A stretch of DNA of 64,000 bases from Nevskia sp. (GTDB lineage: Bacteria; Pseudomonadota; Gammaproteobacteria; Nevskiales; Nevskiaceae), in NCBI GenBank assembly GCA_016779605.1, contig JADHNH010000001.1:62001-126000 (forward strand). Direction: 5' to 3'. Numbering within the stretch: position 1 is the first letter of the stretch; each line of letters begins with the position of its first letter. The notes below the pieces were generated by a model. It made no database searches. It saw only the letters and a list, made by a program, of their open reading frames with translations, and was not told the DNA's origin. A program made the translations under genes and the position numbers. Of this stretch, positions 42,022 through 50,673 are shown in pieces.

Positions 42022-42765
42022 ATGGCTGAGACCTACGTCGGCGGCTTTCACGCGGTCACCGCGCTGCTCGAGGACGCCGAGCGCAAGCCGCGCGAAATCC
42101 TGCTCGCCGACACGCGCCACGACCAGCGCGCGCGGCGGCTGATGGAGGCCGCGGCGAAGGCGCGGGTGACGGTGCGGCATGTCGGCCGCGACCTGCTCGA
42201 CGTCTATGCCCCCGGGCTGCGCCACCAGGGCGTGCTGGCGGCGATCGAGGCCAGCGGCGTGGCGGGCGAGGAGATCCTCGACCTGCCGGCCTCGCCGGAG
42301 CGCCTGATCCTGGCGCTGGACGGCGTGCAGGACCCGCACAACCTGGGGGCCTGCCTGCGCACCGCCGAGGCGGTGGGCGTCTGCGCGGTGATCATTCCCA
42401 AGGACCGTGCGGTCGGGCTGACGCCGGCGGTGCGCAAGGCCGCCGCCGGTGCGGCCGAACGCGTGCCGGTGGCCGCGGTGACCAACCTGGTGCGTGCGTT
42501 GGAAAAGCTCAAGCAGCTCGGCTACTGGATCACCGGCCTGGCCGGCGACGCCGGCGAGTCTGTATTCGAAGCGGACCTGACCGGGCCGACGGTGCTGGTG
42601 ATGGGCGGCGAGGCCGAGGGCCTGCGCCGGCTGACGCGCGAAACCTGCGACCGCGTGGTGCGCATCCCGATGGCCGGCAGCATCGAGAGCCTCAACGTTT
42701 CGGTGGCTGCGGCGGTGTGCCTGTACGAGGCGTACCGGCAGCGTACGGGCGCCGGCGGAGCCTGA
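42022..42765 (+). CDS. rlmB: 23S rRNA (guanosine-2'-O-)-methyltransferase RlmB
   Basis: The 247-residue protein has an N-terminal substrate-binding domain (YVGGFHAVTALLEDAERKPREILLAD, GLRHQGVLAAIE) and a SPOUT domain. The SPOUT motifs are LALDGVQDPHNLGACLRTAEAVGV, VLVMGGEAEGLRRLTRETCD and RIPMAGSIESLNVSVAAAVCLYEAYRQ (knot). It methylates G2251 of 23S rRNA. It is 26 bases after rnr, the usual rnr-rlmB pair. Confidence 0.96.
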   Translation: MAETYVGGFHAVTALLEDAERKPREILLADTRHDQRARRLMEAAAKARVTVRHVGRDLLDVYAPGLRHQGVLAAIEASGVAGEEILDLPASPERLILALDGVQDPHNLGACLRTAEAVGVCAVIIPKDRAVGLTPAVRKAAAGAAERVPVAAVTNLVRALEKLKQLGYWITGLAGDAGESVFEADLTGPTVLVMGGEAEGLRRLTRETCDRVVRIPMAGSIESLNVSVAAAVCLYEAYRQRTGAGGA

Positions 42766-43716
42766 ATGCGGCGCCGGATGCTGATCGGCACCGGCCTGCT
42801 GCTGGCGGTGGCGGCGGTGGGCCTGTTGCGCTGGCGGCCGCCTGACGTGGCCGCGCCGGCCGCACTCAGTACAGCGCAGCCGCAGGCGGCGGCAGCGCCG
42901 GCTGCGCAAGCCGCCGTTGCCATGCAAGGGCCTCCGGCGCCGCCGCCGCGCAGCGTGGTTTCCGCTTCCGGCGTACCGATCCGCCTGATCCGCTCGCGCC
43001 GCCTGGTGGTGCCGGAGCCGCCGTACGGTCCGGCCTACGCGCGCCTGGCGCCGCTGGCCAGGCAGGGCGACAGCACCGCCCAATACCTGCTCGGCCTGCT
43101 GGAATACGAGTGCCGCGACGTGCCCGGCGACGCCGCCGCGCTCGAGCGCGATATCGAAAACACCTATGCGACCCGGCGGCGCGCCGGCTGGGACGTGAGC
43201 GACGCGGCAGACGAGGAGCAGACCCTGCGCCGCCGGTTCGCCGAATGCGACGGCGTGCCGCCGGAAGAGCGCGGGCGCTATCGCGACTGGCTGGCGGCGG
43301 CGGCCAACGCCGGGCTGCTGGAAGCGCAGCTGGACCTGCCGCTGCACCTGCCCGCCGGCGAGTACTGCCAGTTCATCGAGGATTGCACGCCGGAACAGCG
43401 CGACAAGCAGCAGGCGCTGGAAAAGGAGGCGGTCGACTACCTGGGCCGCGCACGCGACGGTGGCAGCGCCATGGCCCTGTGGACTTTCGGTGCCTGGTAC
43501 GCCGAGGGCGACGTGCTGCCGCAGGACAACGTCCAGGCCTACGCCTATTTCAGCGCGCTGGCCCAGGTGTTTGCGGCTGCCGGCGAGGCGCGCCGCTTCG
43601 ACGCCATCCTGGCCGACCTGGGCAGCCGGCTGCGCCCGGCGGACCTGGCGCAGGCCCAGGCGCAAATGCGCCAGATCTTGTCGAACCCGAATTGCTGCGT
43701 GCTGGGGCCGGATTAG
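42766..43716 (+). CDS. Membrane-anchored Sel1-repeat-like protein
   Basis: The ATG follows the rlmB stop with no gap. The 316-residue protein has an uncleaved-type N-terminal helix (MLIGTGLLLAVAAVGLL) and a Pro/Ala segment. Helical repeats resembling Sel1/TPR follow: LAPLARQGDSTAQYLLGLLEYEC and LGRARDGGSAMALWTFGAWYAEGDVLPQDNVQAYAYFSALAQ. Sel1 proteins act as protein-binding scaffolds, often in the envelope. Partners are unknown. Confidence 0.75.
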   Translation: MRRRMLIGTGLLLAVAAVGLLRWRPPDVAAPAALSTAQPQAAAAPAAQAAVAMQGPPAPPPRSVVSASGVPIRLIRSRRLVVPEPPYGPAYARLAPLARQGDSTAQYLLGLLEYECRDVPGDAAALERDIENTYATRRRAGWDVSDAADEEQTLRRRFAECDGVPPEERGRYRDWLAAAANAGLLEAQLDLPLHLPAGEYCQFIEDCTPEQRDKQQALEKEAVDYLGRARDGGSAMALWTFGAWYAEGDVLPQDNVQAYAYFSALAQVFAAAGEARRFDAILADLGSRLRPADLAQAQAQMRQILSNPNCCVLGPD

Positions 43717-43720
43717 CGCG

Positions 43721-43809
43721 GGAATCGAGAATTGGGAATCGGGATTCGTAAAAGCGAAAAGAATGGGCCGTTACGAATCCCGATTCCCGATTCCCGATTG
43801 CCGATTTCC
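43721..43809. repeat. Inverted heptamer array (GGGAATC type)
   Basis: Left arm has GGGAATC-like heptamers in tandem. The right arm has the reverse complement (GATTCCC) four times, with decay at the outer end. The arms enclose GTAAAAGCGAAAAGAATGGG and fold as a hairpin. Related arrays are at 46711 and 61467. Confidence 0.8.
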
Positions 43810-43857
43810 GGCCGCAAGCCGCTGGCGCCGCGGCCGCGGCGCCAGCGGCTTGCGGCC
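43810..43857. repeat. Perfect 48-bp palindrome
   Basis: The first 24 bases (GGCCGCAAGCCGCTGGCGCC and on to CGCGG) are exactly reverse-complemented in the next 24, with no spacer. There is no T-run for a terminator. It directly adjoins the heptamer array. Confidence 0.9.
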
Positions 43858-43889
43858 CAGGCTGCCCTCGCGTAGACTTCCGCCCCTTT

Positions 43890-43908
43890 CCCGGCCCCTT
43901 GGGCCGGG
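43890..43908 (+). promoter_or_regulatory. Hairpin in the rpsF upstream region
   Basis: CCCGGCCC-CTT-GGGCCGGG, 86 bases before rpsF. It may be a leader element recognised by the S6:S18 complex or a terminator remnant. The S6:S18 'CCG' bulge was not clearly identified. Confidence 0.35.
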
Positions 43909-43994
43909 TTGCCCTTGTCCCACTGCACGACGCCGCGGGGGACTGAAATACGCAGCCGCCGTCACCGGCCGGCTGCCATCCAGAAGGAGACAGC

Positions 43995-44405
43995 ATGCGT
44001 CATTACGAGATTGTGGTCATGGTGCACCCGGACCAGAGCGAACAGGTTCCGGCCATGATCGAGCGCTACAAGAACATGGTCGAGTCCGACGGCGGCAAGA
44101 TCCACCGCATGGAGGACTGGGGCCGCCGCCAGCTGGCCTATCCGGTCGCCAAGCTGCACAAGGCGCACTACGTGCTGCTCAATGTCGAGTGCTCAGACGG
44201 CGTGCTGCGCGAGCTGGAAAGCGCGTTCCGCTTCAACGACGCGGTGGTGCGCAAGCTCGTGGTGCGCAAGGATGCCGCCGAGACCGAGCAGTCGCCGCTG
44301 TTCAAGGCGCCGGAAGAAGACAAGAAGCCCGAGTACAAGACCCGCCAGTCGGGCGGCGAATCCGCCGAGGCGGCCGCCCCTGCCGCCGCCACCGAGGAGG
44401 CTTAA
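43995..44405 (+). CDS. rpsF: 30S ribosomal protein S6
   Basis: The 136-residue protein [66 protein letters not shown] is a standard S6. Its Ala/Glu-rich tail (about residues 100-136) is longer than the core, as in many proteobacteria. GAAGGAGACAGC is a strong ribosome site. It pairs with S18 in the small subunit platform. First gene of rpsF-rpsR-rplI. Confidence 0.98.
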   Translation: MRHYEIVVMVHPDQSEQVPAMIERYKNMVESDGGKIHRMEDWGRRQLAYPVAKLHKAHYVLLNVECSDGVLRELESAFRFNDAVVRKLVVRKDAAETEQSPLFKAPEEDKKPEYKTRQSGGESAEAAAPAAATEEA

Positions 44406-44408
44406 GCC

Positions 44409-44636
44409 ATGGCGCGTTTTTTCCGCAAGAAGAAGTCCTGCAAGTTCACCGCCGAGGGCGTCGTCGAGATCGACTACAAGGATCTGGCCACGCTCAAGCA
44501 GTACGTCTCGGAGAACGGCAAGATCGTCCCCAGCCGCATCACCGGCACCCGCACCCACTACCAGCGTCAGCTGGCGGTGGCAATCAAGCGCGCGCGCTAC
44601 CTGGCCCTGCTGCCGTACACCGATCGCCACGAGTAA
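44409..44636 (+). CDS. rpsR: 30S ribosomal protein S18
   Basis: The 75-residue protein [74 protein letters not shown] contains the full S18 core. It binds S6 and 16S rRNA helix 22/23. It lies 3 bases after rpsF and 6 before rplI, one transcription and translation unit. Confidence 0.98.
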   Translation: MARFFRKKKSCKFTAEGVVEIDYKDLATLKQYVSENGKIVPSRITGTRTHYQRQLAVAIKRARYLALLPYTDRHE

Positions 44637-44642
44637 GCCGCC

Positions 44643-45095
44643 ATGGAACTGATTCTGCTTGAGAAGGTGAAGAACCTCGGCGACCTCGGCGATACCGTCA
44701 AGGTCAAGTCCGGCTACGGCCGCAATTTCCTGCTGCCGCAGGGCAAGGCGCTGCCGGCGACGACCGCCAACCGCAAGGTGTTCGAGGAGCGCAAGGCGGA
44801 GCTGCTGAAGAAGGCGCAGGATTCGCTCAGCGCCGCGCGCATGCGCGCCGAAAAGCTGACCGGCGCGGTGATCCGGGTGAAGGCCCTGGCCGCGGAGGAA
44901 GGCAAGCTCTACGGTTCGGTGGGCCCCAACGAGATCGCCCGCGCCGCCGCGGCGCAGAACCTGGACCTGCGCAAGAGCGAGATCGACATGCCGGAAGGCG
45001 CGATCCGCCTGATCGGCACCTACACCGTGGTGGCGCGCCTGCACACCGAGGTGGAGGCCAACCTGACGGTGGTGGTCGAGGAAGAAAAGGCCTGA
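44643..45095 (+). CDS. rplI: 50S ribosomal protein L9
   Basis: The 150-residue protein starts MELILLEKVKNLGDLGDTVKVKSGYGRNFLLPQGKA, the N-terminal RNA-binding domain. A long connecting helix (FEERKAELLKKAQDSLSAARMRAEKL) leads to a C-terminal domain ending VVARLHTEVEANLTVVVEEEKA. Third gene of the operon, closed by a palindromic terminator-like hairpin. Confidence 0.98.
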   Translation: MELILLEKVKNLGDLGDTVKVKSGYGRNFLLPQGKALPATTANRKVFEERKAELLKKAQDSLSAARMRAEKLTGAVIRVKALAAEEGKLYGSVGPNEIARAAAAQNLDLRKSEIDMPEGAIRLIGTYTVVARLHTEVEANLTVVVEEEKA

Positions 45096-45100
45096 GTGCC

Positions 45101-45122
45101 GCGGGGCGGCTAGCCGCCCCGC
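45101..45122 (+). terminator. 22-bp palindrome after rplI
   Basis: GCGGGGCGGC-TA-GCCGCCCCGC is a perfect palindrome, 5 bases past the rplI stop. The T-run is missing (CATTACT follows), so termination may be weak or it may stabilise the mRNA 3' end. Confidence 0.6.
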
Positions 45123-45303
45123 CATTACTCCCGGGTCCGGCGGCCGGGGCGGCCGTCCAAGCCGCCGGCGGGCGCAGTCCGCCTGGAGCCGTGTGCGGCT
45201 GGCTTTACGCACAGCTTGTCCAGCGGCGGTGCACACGTTAATCCCCTGAAGAACCACAGCTTTATTCCGTCGCCGGCGCAACGGATCGGTGCTTAAATAG
45301 GCC

Positions 45304-46701
45304 ATGGCCACCCACCCGCTGCCCACGCCCGGGACTGCCGGCGCGCAAAACCGCCGCGCGCCCAGCCCCAAGCATCCGCCGCATTCGATCGAGGCCGAGC
45401 AATCGGTGCTGGGCGGCCTGCTGCTGAACAATCGTGCCTGGTACGAGCTGGCCGACCAGCTCGGCGAAGAGGATTTCTATACCCAGGATCACCGGGCGAT
45501 CTTCCGTGCCATCGGCGAGCTGATGGCGCAGTCCAAGCCCTGCGATTTCGTCACGCTGTCCGAGCACCTGCGCAACCAGAACCGGCTGGAGGAGGCCGGC
45601 GGCCTCGCCTACCTCGGCACCCTGGCGGCGGATACGCCGAGCGCGGCGAACATCAAGGCCTACGCCGACATCGTGCGCGAGCGCTCGGTGCTGCGCGGGC
45701 TGATCGCGGTGGGCCAGGACGTCGCCGAGCTGGGCTACCAGCCGGACGGCCGCGACCCCGCCAGCCTGATCGACTTCGCCGAGCAGTCGGTGTTCCGCCT
45801 GCGCGAGCGCGGCGACAAGGCCAAGAGCCAGTACTTCGAGATGGGCACGCTGATCGAAAGCGTGGAGAAGCGCCTGGAGATGCTGCGCGAGCACCCGGAG
45901 AGCTTCAGCGGCCTGCCCACCGGCTTCGGCGAGTTCGACAAGCTCACCACCGGCCTGCATGCCGGCGACCTGGTGATCGTGGCGGGGCGCCCCGGCATGG
46001 GCAAGACCAGCTTTGCGATGAACATCGCCGAGCACGTCGCCATCGAGCAGAAAAAGCCCACCGCCGTGTTCAGCATGGAAATGTCGGCGGAGCAGCTCGC
46101 CTTGCGCGTGCTGTCCTCGTTCGGCCGCATCGACCAGCAGCGCCTGCGCAGCGGCGAGCTGGAAGACCACGACTGGAGCCGCCTGGTTTCCGCCGGCGGC
46201 CTGCTGCGCGAAGCGCCGCTGTACATCGACGAAACCGGCGCGCTGTCGCCGCTGGAGCTGCGCGCGCGGGCGCGGCGCATGGCCGCACAGCGCGGGCTCA
46301 AGCTGATCGTGGTGGACTACATCCAGCTCATGCAGGTGCCGTCGACCCGCGAGAACCGCACCAACGAGATCTCCGAGATTTCGCGCAGCCTGAAGGCGCT
46401 GGGCAAGGAGCTGGGCGTGCCGGTGATCGCCATCTCGCAGCTGTCGCGCAGCGTCGAGAGCCGCGACAACAAGCGTCCGCGCATGTCCGACTTGCGCGAG
46501 TCCGGCGGCATCGAGCAGGACGCGGACCTGGTGGTGTTCGTCTACCGCGACGAGTACTACAACAAGGATTCGACCGAGCGCGGCACCGCCGAGATCATCA
46601 TCGCCAAGCAGCGCAACGGCCCTACCGGAATGGTCAAGACCGCGTTCCTGGGCCAGTACACGCGCTTCGACAACCTGGCGCCCGAGTACGTCTACGCGTA
46701 A
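45304..46701 (+). CDS. dnaB: Replicative DNA helicase DnaB
   Basis: The 465-residue protein has the N-terminal collar (PPHSIEAEQSVLGGLLLNNRAWYELADQLGEEDFYTQDHRAIF), a linker, and a RecA-like motor. Walker A is VAGRPGMGKTSFAMNIA, the Walker B region is LKLIVVDYIQLMQVP, and FSMEMSAEQLALRVLSSFG is typical. An arginine finger region (ESGGIEQDADLVVFVYRDEYY) closes it. It unwinds DNA at the fork. No intein was found. It is 208 bases after rplI, behind its own likely promoter. Confidence 0.97.
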   Translation: MATHPLPTPGTAGAQNRRAPSPKHPPHSIEAEQSVLGGLLLNNRAWYELADQLGEEDFYTQDHRAIFRAIGELMAQSKPCDFVTLSEHLRNQNRLEEAGGLAYLGTLAADTPSAANIKAYADIVRERSVLRGLIAVGQDVAELGYQPDGRDPASLIDFAEQSVFRLRERGDKAKSQYFEMGTLIESVEKRLEMLREHPESFSGLPTGFGEFDKLTTGLHAGDLVIVAGRPGMGKTSFAMNIAEHVAIEQKKPTAVFSMEMSAEQLALRVLSSFGRIDQQRLRSGELEDHDWSRLVSAGGLLREAPLYIDETGALSPLELRARARRMAAQRGLKLIVVDYIQLMQVPSTRENRTNEISEISRSLKALGKELGVPVIAISQLSRSVESRDNKRPRMSDLRESGGIEQDADLVVFVYRDEYYNKDSTERGTAEIIIAKQRNGPTGMVKTAFLGQYTRFDNLAPEYVYA

Positions 46702-46710
46702 ACGCAGCTT

Positions 46711-46792
46711 CCAGGAAAAGCGGCTTCCAGTTTCCAGTAAAAGCCTGATTGGGCGGTCTGGAAACTGGAAACTGGAAACTGGAAACTGCTTT
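46711..46792. repeat. Inverted heptamer array (CTGGAAA type)
   Basis: The right arm has four tandem CTGGAAA copies; the left arm carries TTTCCAG copies with a gap. The centre is GTAAAAGCCTGATTGGGCGG, which resembles the centre of the array at 43721 (GTAAAAGC..TGGGC) although the heptamer differs. It fills the dnaB-alr gap. Confidence 0.8.
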
Positions 46793-46797
46793 CCCCC

Positions 46798-47892
46798 ATG
46801 AGCCTGCCCTTCCTGCCCCGCGTCACCGCCACCGTGGATCTCGCCGCGATCCGCCGCAACCTCGGCCGCGTGCGCCAGTACGCCCCACGCTCGAAGGTGA
46901 TGGCGGCGATCAAGGCCGACGCCTACGGCCACGGCGCGGTGCCGGTGGCCGCCAGCCTGCAGCAGGCCGGCGTGGACGCGCTGGCGGTGGCTTGCCTGGA
47001 GGAGGCGCTGGTGCTGCGCCAGGCCGGCCTGGAACTGCCGATCGTGCTGCTGGAGGGCGTGCTGTCGGCGCAGGAGGCGGCCGAGGCGCAGCGCCTGCGG
47101 CTGCAGCTGGTGGTGCACGACCGCTGGCAGCTGGAGCTGCTCGCGGGCCTGCCGGACAGCGTGCCGCTGAGCCTGTGGTTCAAGCTCGATACCGGCATGC
47201 ACCGGCTCGGCTTCGCGCCCGGCGAGGCGGCCGCGCTGTATGCGGAGGCGCGGCGGCGGCCGGCGTGGACGCTGGCCGGCTGGATGACGCACCTGGCCAG
47301 CGCCGACGAAATCGCCAGCCCGGTGACCGCCCGCCAGGTGCAAGCCTTCGAGCAGGCAGTAGCGGGCTTGCCCGGGGCGCGATCGATCGCAAATTCCGCG
47401 GGCCTGGTCGCCTGGCCGCAGGCGCGCGCCGACTGGGTGCGTCCGGGCCTGATGCTGTTCGGGGCGAGCCCTTTGCCCGGCAAGGTCGGCGCCGAGCTGG
47501 GCCTGGCGCCCGCCATGCGCCTGCAGAGCCGGCTGATCGCCGTGCGCGAAGTGGCGGCGGGGGAGGCCGTCGGCTACGGCGGCTCCTACGTCTGCCCCGA
47601 GCCGATGCGGGTGGGCGTGGTCGCCGTAGGCTACGCCGACGGCGTGCACCGCATCCTGCCGACCGGGGCGCCGGTGCTGATCCACGGCCGCCGCGCGCCC
47701 ATGATCGGGCGCGTGTCGATGGATATGATCACCGTGGACCTGCGCGGGCTGCCGCAGGCACAGGTGGGCGACCCGGTGCTGCTGTGGGGCCCGGAGCTGC
47801 CGGTGGAAGAGATCGCCGGCTGGGCCGGCACCTTGGCCTACGAGCTGTTCTGCGGCCTGACCAACCGCGTGCACTTCGTGCACGTCGGCTGA
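46798..47892 (+). CDS. alr: Alanine racemase
   Basis: The 364-residue protein shows ATVDLAAIRRNLGRVRQYAPRSKVMAAIKADAYGHGA with the PLP-binding Lys in IKADAYGHG. Later blocks are WFKLDTGMHRLGF, VRPGLMLFGASPL and GRVSMDMITVDL with YGGSYVCPEPMRVGVVAVGYADG. The catalytic Tyr is in the VGYGGSY segment. It makes D-alanine for peptidoglycan. Placement after dnaB is typical. A heptamer array separates the two genes, so cotranscription is uncertain. Confidence 0.96.
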   Translation: MSLPFLPRVTATVDLAAIRRNLGRVRQYAPRSKVMAAIKADAYGHGAVPVAASLQQAGVDALAVACLEEALVLRQAGLELPIVLLEGVLSAQEAAEAQRLRLQLVVHDRWQLELLAGLPDSVPLSLWFKLDTGMHRLGFAPGEAAALYAEARRRPAWTLAGWMTHLASADEIASPVTARQVQAFEQAVAGLPGARSIANSAGLVAWPQARADWVRPGLMLFGASPLPGKVGAELGLAPAMRLQSRLIAVREVAAGEAVGYGGSYVCPEPMRVGVVAVGYADGVHRILPTGAPVLIHGRRAPMIGRVSMDMITVDLRGLPQAQVGDPVLLWGPELPVEEIAGWAGTLAYELFCGLTNRVHFVHVG

Positions 47893-47914
47893 AAAGACGC
47901 GCCGGCTACCCGGT

Positions 47915-49171
47915 TCAGGCCGGCTGCGCCTGGGTGCCGCCGCGCTCGACCTGCGGCGGCTGCGCGCGCGGCGCCGCTTCGCGGATCGGCAGGCACAGCA
48001 ACGCGGCGAGCCCGGCCAATGCCATGTCCGCGTGCCACATCCAGCCGTAATCGCCGAAGCGAGCGATGGCCAGGCCGCCCAGCCAGGCGCCGAAAAAACC
48101 GCCGACCTGGTGCGACAGCAGGGTCAGGCCGAACAGGGTGCCCAGGTAGCGCGTGCCAAACAGCTTGCCGACCAGGCCCGCGGTGGGCGGCACGGTCGCC
48201 AGCCAGCTGAAGCCGAGCGCGGCGGAGAACAGGTAGAACGTCAGCGGCGTGCGCGGCGCCAGCAGGTAGGCGCCGATGATCAGCGTGCGGCTGGCGTACA
48301 TCGCCGCCAGCACGTATTTCATGCGGCAGCGCGACCCCAGCGCGCCCGCGGTGAGGCTGCCGGCGATGTTGAACAGGCCGATCAGTGCGAGCGAGTTGGC
48401 CGATACCCGTGCAGGCAGGCCGCACAAGGCCACCTCGCCGGGCAGGTGCGTCACCAGGAACGCAATGTGCACGCCGCAGGTGAAAAAGCCGGCGTTGAGC
48501 AGCAGGTAGCTGCGGTCTGTCAGGGCCGCACGCAATTGCGCGCGCAGGGCGGCGTGGGCGCCGGCTGCCGCTGGAGCCGCCGGCGGTGTTGCGCCGGGGG
48601 CCAGCCCGGCGATCAGCGGCAAGGTCAGCGCGGTGGAGGCGGCTAGCGCGAACAGGGCATGAACCCAGCCGAATGCGGCGATCAAGGCCTGTGCTGCCGG
48701 CGCGAACACGAACTGGCCGACGGAGCCGCCGGCGTTGATCAAGCCGCTGGCGAAGGAGCGCCCTGCAGCCGGCAGGCGTGCGGCGGTGGCGCCGATCAGG
48801 ATGGAAAAGCTGCCGGCGCCGGCGCCCGCGGCGGCCAGGACGCCGAGCGTGCCCAGCAGGGCGAGCTGCGAATGCGCGAAGGGCGTCGCCGCCAGGCCCA
48901 GCGCCAGCATCACCGTGCCCAGCACCAGGACGCGGCCGGCGCCGTATTGGTCGGCCACCGCCCCGAACAGCGGCTGCACCGCGCCCCACACGAATTGTCC
49001 CACCGCCAGGGCGAAACTGATGTGGACGATGCCCAGGCCGGTGACCGCGCCGATCGGCGCCACGAACAGTCCCAGCGACTGACGGGACCCCATGGTGATC
49101 ATCAAGATCGCCGCAGCCGACAGGATCAGCGGCCACGGCGTGCGCGCGGTGTCGGTGGAGCGCGGTTGCAT
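47915..49171 (-). CDS. MFS-family transporter
   Basis: The 418-residue protein has about twelve hydrophobic segments. The N-half contains LILSAAAILMITMGSRQSLGLFVAPI and the MFS motif-A-like GAVADQYGAGRVLVLGT. The second half repeats a related pattern (GALGSRCRMKYVLAAMY). The central loop is Ala/Pro-rich. It resembles monocarboxylate/oxalate-type members, but substrate is not inferable. The gene converges on alr, with stop codons 23 bases apart. Confidence 0.88.
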   Translation of the reverse strand: MQPRSTDTARTPWPLILSAAAILMITMGSRQSLGLFVAPIGAVTGLGIVHISFALAVGQFVWGAVQPLFGAVADQYGAGRVLVLGTVMLALGLAATPFAHSQLALLGTLGVLAAAGAGAGSFSILIGATAARLPAAGRSFASGLINAGGSVGQFVFAPAAQALIAAFGWVHALFALAASTALTLPLIAGLAPGATPPAAPAAAGAHAALRAQLRAALTDRSYLLLNAGFFTCGVHIAFLVTHLPGEVALCGLPARVSANSLALIGLFNIAGSLTAGALGSRCRMKYVLAAMYASRTLIIGAYLLAPRTPLTFYLFSAALGFSWLATVPPTAGLVGKLFGTRYLGTLFGLTLLSHQVGGFFGAWLGGLAIARFGDYGWMWHADMALAGLAALLCLPIREAAPRAQPPQVERGGTQAQPA

Positions 49172-49286
49172 GAATGGCGGAAATGCGCGACGGATTGGCC
49201 CCAGTGTATGCGTTGTGGACGGGCAATTGCGGCGGCCTTGCGGCGCCGCGCCGCAGGGGTTCCCGCCTGGCGCGGAGCGGCGCCGG

Positions 49287-49739
49287 TTACGCCCCGCCGA
49301 ACTGCTTCTGCAGCCAGCGATCCAGCGAAACAGCTCCGGCGCCGGCCACGGCCAGCCAGAAGAACAGGGCGAGGTACTCGGTTTCGTCGAAGCCGAGCAG
49401 GGTTTCCAGGGAATCGACGTCGCCCCACTTGGCGGACTTGATCGCCACGATCATGGTGACGCCCAGGGCGCCGGCCGAGATGCGGGTGAACAGGCCGAGC
49501 AGCAGGAACAGGCCGCCGAAGAATTCGACGCCCGAGACGAACGGCGTGAAGAAATGCGGGAAGGGGATGCCCCAGCCGACGAAATTCTCGGTGACCTGGC
49601 CGAGGTTGTTGAGCTTGCCCCAGCCGCTCAGCAGGAACACCCAGCCGGTGACGATGCGTGCGAACAGCGGTGCGGCCCATTGCAGATGCCGTGCAGTACG
49701 TTCCGGCCAGCCGATCAATGCGCCCACGAATTGTTTCAT
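49287..49739 (-). CDS. DoxX-family membrane protein
   Basis: The 150-residue protein MKQFVGALIGWPERTARHLQWAAPLFARIVTGWVFLLSGWGKLNNLGQVTENFVGWGIPFPHFFTPFVSGVEFFGGLFLLLGLFTRISAG has four membrane helices and the DoxX signature (FLLSGWGKL, GVEFFGG). Family members are linked to thiosulfate:quinone oxidation or redox stress, but function is not settled for this branch. Probably a single-gene unit. Confidence 0.88.
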   Translation of the reverse strand: MKQFVGALIGWPERTARHLQWAAPLFARIVTGWVFLLSGWGKLNNLGQVTENFVGWGIPFPHFFTPFVSGVEFFGGLFLLLGLFTRISAGALGVTMIVAIKSAKWGDVDSLETLLGFDETEYLALFFWLAVAGAGAVSLDRWLQKQFGGA

Positions 49740-49935
49740 TGCCTGCCCCTTGCGTTGGTGCGGGTAGACTGCGCCGGCAAGTGCGCGCGCACCAGGGCGG
49801 GCCGTTCAGGGTTTATGCCCGCCCGTCCGGCGCCGGCTCCCGTCGCTTACGCGACTCGCACGGCCGGTGAGGGTCCAGGCGGGGCGTACATCCTCACCGG
49901 TGGCGGGCCGCCACCGGAGGGGATCGATGGTGCCG

Positions 49936-50628
49936 CTACCCTGACAGCGTGAACATCATTTTGGTGCCGACCAGCTCGACGGTGTCGCCGTTGTTGAGCT
50001 TGCGTGCCTGCACGTCGATTTCCGCGCCGTTGACGCGCGGCCGGGAGCCGCTGCTGTTGCCGCCGACGTTGACGATGTAGAAGCCGTCGGCGCGCCGGGT
50101 TATGGCGGCCACCTGCACGCCCGGCCGGCCGATGGTGGTGAACGGCTTGTTCAGCTCCAGCTCCTTGCCGGCGTTGCCGCCGGAGACCACGCGCAGCTTG
50201 GCCAGCAGCGGCTTGCCGGCAGGGTGGTCGGCGCCGGGCGCCGAGGCCGCCGCCTTGTTGACCTGCGATTCGAACGCCGCGCCCATCTGCCCCGGGCGCA
50301 GGATCATGGTCTTCTCGAAATCGTCCTCGGCGCCGGCCGCGGCCTCGGAATGATATTTGATCGTGTTGCGGCCGATGCCGATGGTGTCGCCGTCGGACAG
50401 CGGGTGCTTGGCGATCTGCTTGCCGTTGACCAGGGTGCCGTTGGTGCTGTTGAGGTCTTCCAGGAACGAATCGTGGAGGATGGTGATCACCACCGCATGC
50501 TTGCCCGACACCGCCTTGTCGTTGAGGCTGATGTCGTTGTCCGGATGGCGGCCGATGCTGACTCGTTCCTTGGTCAGTGGATACTCCCGCGTTCCGCCTT
50601 CGGCGTCAGAAATGACTAGCTTTGCCAT
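49936..50628 (-). CDS. Protein with two FHA domains
   Basis: The 230-residue protein has an N-terminal FHA domain (VSIGRHPDNDISLNDKAVSGKHAVV, LNSTNGTLVNG) with the phosphothreonine-binding Arg, Ser, His and Asn present. A linker with FEKTMILRPGQ follows, a likely kinase target Thr of the 'TxxLRPG' type. The second FHA-like domain (FTTIGRPGVQVAAITRRADGFYIVNV) has lost the Ser/His motif. It lies downstream of PP2C and the CHASE2 kinase on the same strand, so it is a probable substrate and effector of that pair. Confidence 0.9.
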   Translation of the reverse strand: MAKLVISDAEGGTREYPLTKERVSIGRHPDNDISLNDKAVSGKHAVVITILHDSFLEDLNSTNGTLVNGKQIAKHPLSDGDTIGIGRNTIKYHSEAAAGAEDDFEKTMILRPGQMGAAFESQVNKAAASAPGADHPAGKPLLAKLRVVSGGNAGKELELNKPFTTIGRPGVQVAAITRRADGFYIVNVGGNSSGSRPRVNGAEIDVQARKLNNGDTVELVGTKMMFTLSG

Positions 50629-50673
50629 GATTCAAGCACTCCCATTAGCCCCGCGACCCGTTCCGAGCTGACC

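Noticed and set aside
43890-43908. Treating the hairpin as a proven S6:S18 autoregulatory leader.
   Set aside because: The diagnostic CCG bulge could not be placed, so only a hairpin is reported.
45304-46701. Intein in DnaB.
   Set aside because: The protein has normal length with uninterrupted Walker and arginine-finger regions.
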